Made by a program: the position numbers and the translations under genes. 20,475 bases of DNA from Ophiothrix spiculata (Eukaryota; Echinodermata; Ophiuroidea; Amphilepidida; Ophiotrichidae): the NCBI GenBank assembly GCA_000969725.1, contig JXSR01S005557.1, one strand, 5' to 3'. Within the stretch, counting starts at the first letter, position 1, and each line of letters opens with the position of its first letter. A model generated the notes under the pieces. The model had not been told where the DNA came from. It saw only the letters and a program-made list of their open reading frames with translations, and did no database searches. Positions 17,861 through 20,475 of this stretch are shown here, in pieces.

Positions 17861-20475
17861 TTAGAGTTAAGTCACACATCAAGGTAAAGAGCCTAAATGC
17901 ACGTCTAACGTATACTTTTTTGGTCATAGATATGCATGCAAATCATATCATCAAAAACATGTGTGACTGAGCCCGTATAAGCTACAGCAAGTGGTGAGGA
18001 AATTAAGCGATTTTTGAAGAAACGTTTTTGCTGCGAGAGTCATTCTATTACATAATCAGCTCAACACGTGTAATCCGGGTCCAAACAAACCAACATGTCG
18101 ATAATGGTACCACTGACTCTGTGTTATAGCACGATATCCATTTAATTAGGAAAAATATTTTTGACTTCATCTAATTTCAAATTAGATAAGCTATATTGTT
18201 AAACCTTATAACGACCACGCCTAACGGATTCTGTTACGAAATACCGTTATTGGAAAATAAAGTATTTGTTATTCTAGAGCAGTAATTAATTCTTTAGTAT
18301 CTAACATTCTAACATCAAATTATTTGCAATAAATACTATACAGTGAAGGGCAATATTCTTAGACAAATAAAACACATCATGCTAGCATTGAACTAAAATG
18401 ACATGGCCTCATATATTGCAAAAATAGTGTTACACCCAAATTTCATTGTTATTTAGAAATGAGTTTGCCAATAAAATAATTAATGAATTATGGCTCTGAT
18501 GAATCGCGATATAAACATAATGTGCAATATTTGGTTAATCCTGTCATCACTTCATAACTTATGGCTATAACTACCACTATGCCGTTGTTAATCAACTGTT
18601 ATTGGTAGCTGACCTTGTTCTCAGATGTTCATTGTAATTATGGTATGGTAGAATGTGTAATGATTTAGTTAGATATAATTATTAAATTAAGCAATTCTGC
18701 ATCAATCTTCCTGTGACGAAAAAGAAGTTGCAATTTGACATATTCAAGTTACTGCTGTGACAAATTACGATTCGCTAGTCTCAGTTTAATCTGATATTAT
18801 ACTAACACTTGTCATATACATGTACATCGTCGTTGTTAATAGTTAAAATATGTTGAAAATTCATCTATTTATGATGACAACACTTCACTTTTAACCGGAT
18901 GTTGGAGGCAACAAGAATGCATTAAGTACTTCAATATCCGATTTTTACTTTCTCTTTCTTTTGATCATATTCCGGAAAGGACAATGACCCAAGTCTTAGT
19001 CGTCTTGTCTCTTATGCGTCCTTATTTAAAAGCAAAGCGCATATTGAATCTAGTAATGGATTTTTACCCAGTATATAAATACATCTAACCTATGCAAAAA
19101 CATATATAAAATACGAAAAAGTATGTCAATCAGGTCACAAAACTAGCAATGCTAGGGATCATGTGAAGCTGCCTCAGGAATTAGTGTTATATCGATTACA
19201 TAATATAAAAAGTCGGTATTTGCAAATCAAATCTAACTACATACGTCAATTGCATAATTTATCAAAAGAAAGATTGTATCAAAGTAACTGATATGAGGAT
19301 TTTAGTATTGTAAACAACCTTGTTGCATAAAGTCTTGTTGAATCAACTTGAGCGCCATTTAGAAATCAACCTAAGGAAACAGAACCTAGAATATCGGTTA
19401 CTTTTAAATTACTTGACTACTGCTATTTGAAATTTGAAAATTTGAAGAAAAATGTTAATGCTCTGGTTTCTGATAAATCAGAAAATCACTTTGCTTCGCT
19501 TATTTACTTGATCCAAATTGCCCTTATTTTCAAAAAATATTGAAAAATTTCTTTCCGTACTTTACGTGGTACCCAACCTTATTTTTATCACAATTATCGC
19601 AAAGGATGTAAAGAGACCTAAATGCTTTTGGTGAGTTTATTAACTTTTTTATGCTCTGGGAATAAACTCTAATTAAGTTAAACAACCCATTCCTGGGAAG
19701 ACGACGGTTAACTATTATTGTTTCAAATATTTTTTACACGAACATTATTACTGAACGCAGCGCGCAGTCAAGAGCTGGACATAGGTAAGAGTGCAACACC
19801 GTCAATCAGTAATCAGTGATCTCCAGGAAAGCGTTGTACGTGATTTTACTTAAAATGGACACCCATTTTAGCTGCCCTGGGCTGTAAATTTTCGTGTGCC
19901 AGACTCATTTGAAACAACAGTTGCTTTAGATTTTAGACCTTTAGGGATAATATAGGTTTTAATGTCATAAAGAGCGTAATCTATCTAAATTTTGTATTTA
20001 ACTGCATAAGGAAGGGGGGGTGGTACCATGGTACCCAACATTTGTTTTTTCGGTTCTCGCATTTTAACGCCGCAATTTTCGGGCTGTTAATTTTTGTAAT
20101 TGCCTAAATAGAAGTTGCGCTTCGAAAAAAAATTGAGATCGACCGCATCGTTTTCGAGCTAATTAACATAAATTAGCATTTGGGGTGCGAAAAAATGGAT
20201 TTGCTCATAAAACCGCATCGGAGTAAAATTTTCAAATTGTATTTCAACAATGTCAATGTATTTGTGATCTCCTAATTTGAGCCAAATTTCATTGGAAAAT
20301 TCCTTCGGGAAGTGAGTTTTGCAAGTTTTGGCCAAAATCGAGATGTCGCGAAACGAAAATCGGTTATTTTGCCGCCATTTTGAATGGCATGTATATTTTG
20401 TATTTTTCCATGAAATATGGTTCTGATAAGTATATATACCTATACATGGTGTAAAGATTATTAACACTTTCGGGC
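17861..20475. other. Duplicated DNA without genes to window end (B)
   Basis: It matches 5731-8418 of copy A with scattered substitutions and indels. It contains the single minisatellite unit (18139-18162), the B side of the low-divergence patch (19068-19466), and the left part of the G-tract block from about 20005. The short reverse-strand frame near the end is also present, broken differently, in A, so I do not call a gene. Confidence 0.6.

Larger units (their letters stand above)
11610..20475 (+). repeat. Large direct duplication, copy B (runs off window end)
   Basis: Partner of 950-8418. It is longer mainly because it carries a 2.2 kb LINE, a 335-base foldback-bearing insert and a 279-base MITE. 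It lacks A's 433-base and 808-base insertions and a further 123 bases equivalent to about 1945-2067. It continues to the last base of the window, so its right end is unknown. Alternative reading: A and B are two alleles joined in tandem by the assembler, which is a known failure in highly heterozygous invertebrate genomes. Confidence 0.93.

Overview
This window looks like AT-rich, intergenic, repeat-dense animal DNA. The codon frames are short and broken, there is no operon layout or rRNA/tRNA gene, and nearly every recognisable structure is a eukaryotic transposable element. The only protein I can support is the reverse-transcriptase half of a non-LTR (LINE-type) retrotransposon. Its style and the many small inverted-repeat elements fit a marine invertebrate, perhaps a bivalve mollusc, but the species assignment is a guess. 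I see no host gene, exon or structured RNA gene.

The layout is dominated by one large direct duplication. Copy A (about 950-8418) is matched in the same order and orientation by copy B (about 11610 to the window end at 20475), about 10.66 kb downstream at its start. A 3.2 kb non-homologous spacer (8419-11609) separates them. By eye the copies differ at several percent of sites, but one 400-base patch (7031-7430 / 19068-19466) is nearly identical. A further short copy of part of A (1-419 = 1701-2118) is almost perfect and must be much younger.

Most length differences between A and B are clean mobile-element insertions, so each copy serves as an empty or alternative site for the other. Shared, and therefore older: a hAT-like MITE (1260-1648 / 11920-12275). 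Only in A: a 433-base hAT-like insertion (2084-2516) with 8-base target duplications, an 808-base Mutator-like element with about 170-base inverted ends and a 9-base target duplication (3134-3941), a 24-base minisatellite expanded to four copies (6011-6106), and an extra 23-base inverted copy of a nearby sequence (4837-4859). Only in B: a region containing a 60-base-arm foldback (13220-13554), the 5'-truncated LINE with an uninterrupted reverse-transcriptase frame (13987-16163), and a 279-base Harbinger-like MITE (17582-17860). The spacer holds three more inverted-repeat elements (9235-9499, 9503-10085, 10389-10556), the first two adjoining at one target site.

The genes do not form a pathway. 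The window is best read as an ageing segmental duplication, or possibly two haplotypes placed in tandem by the assembler, with successive layers of transposon insertion.
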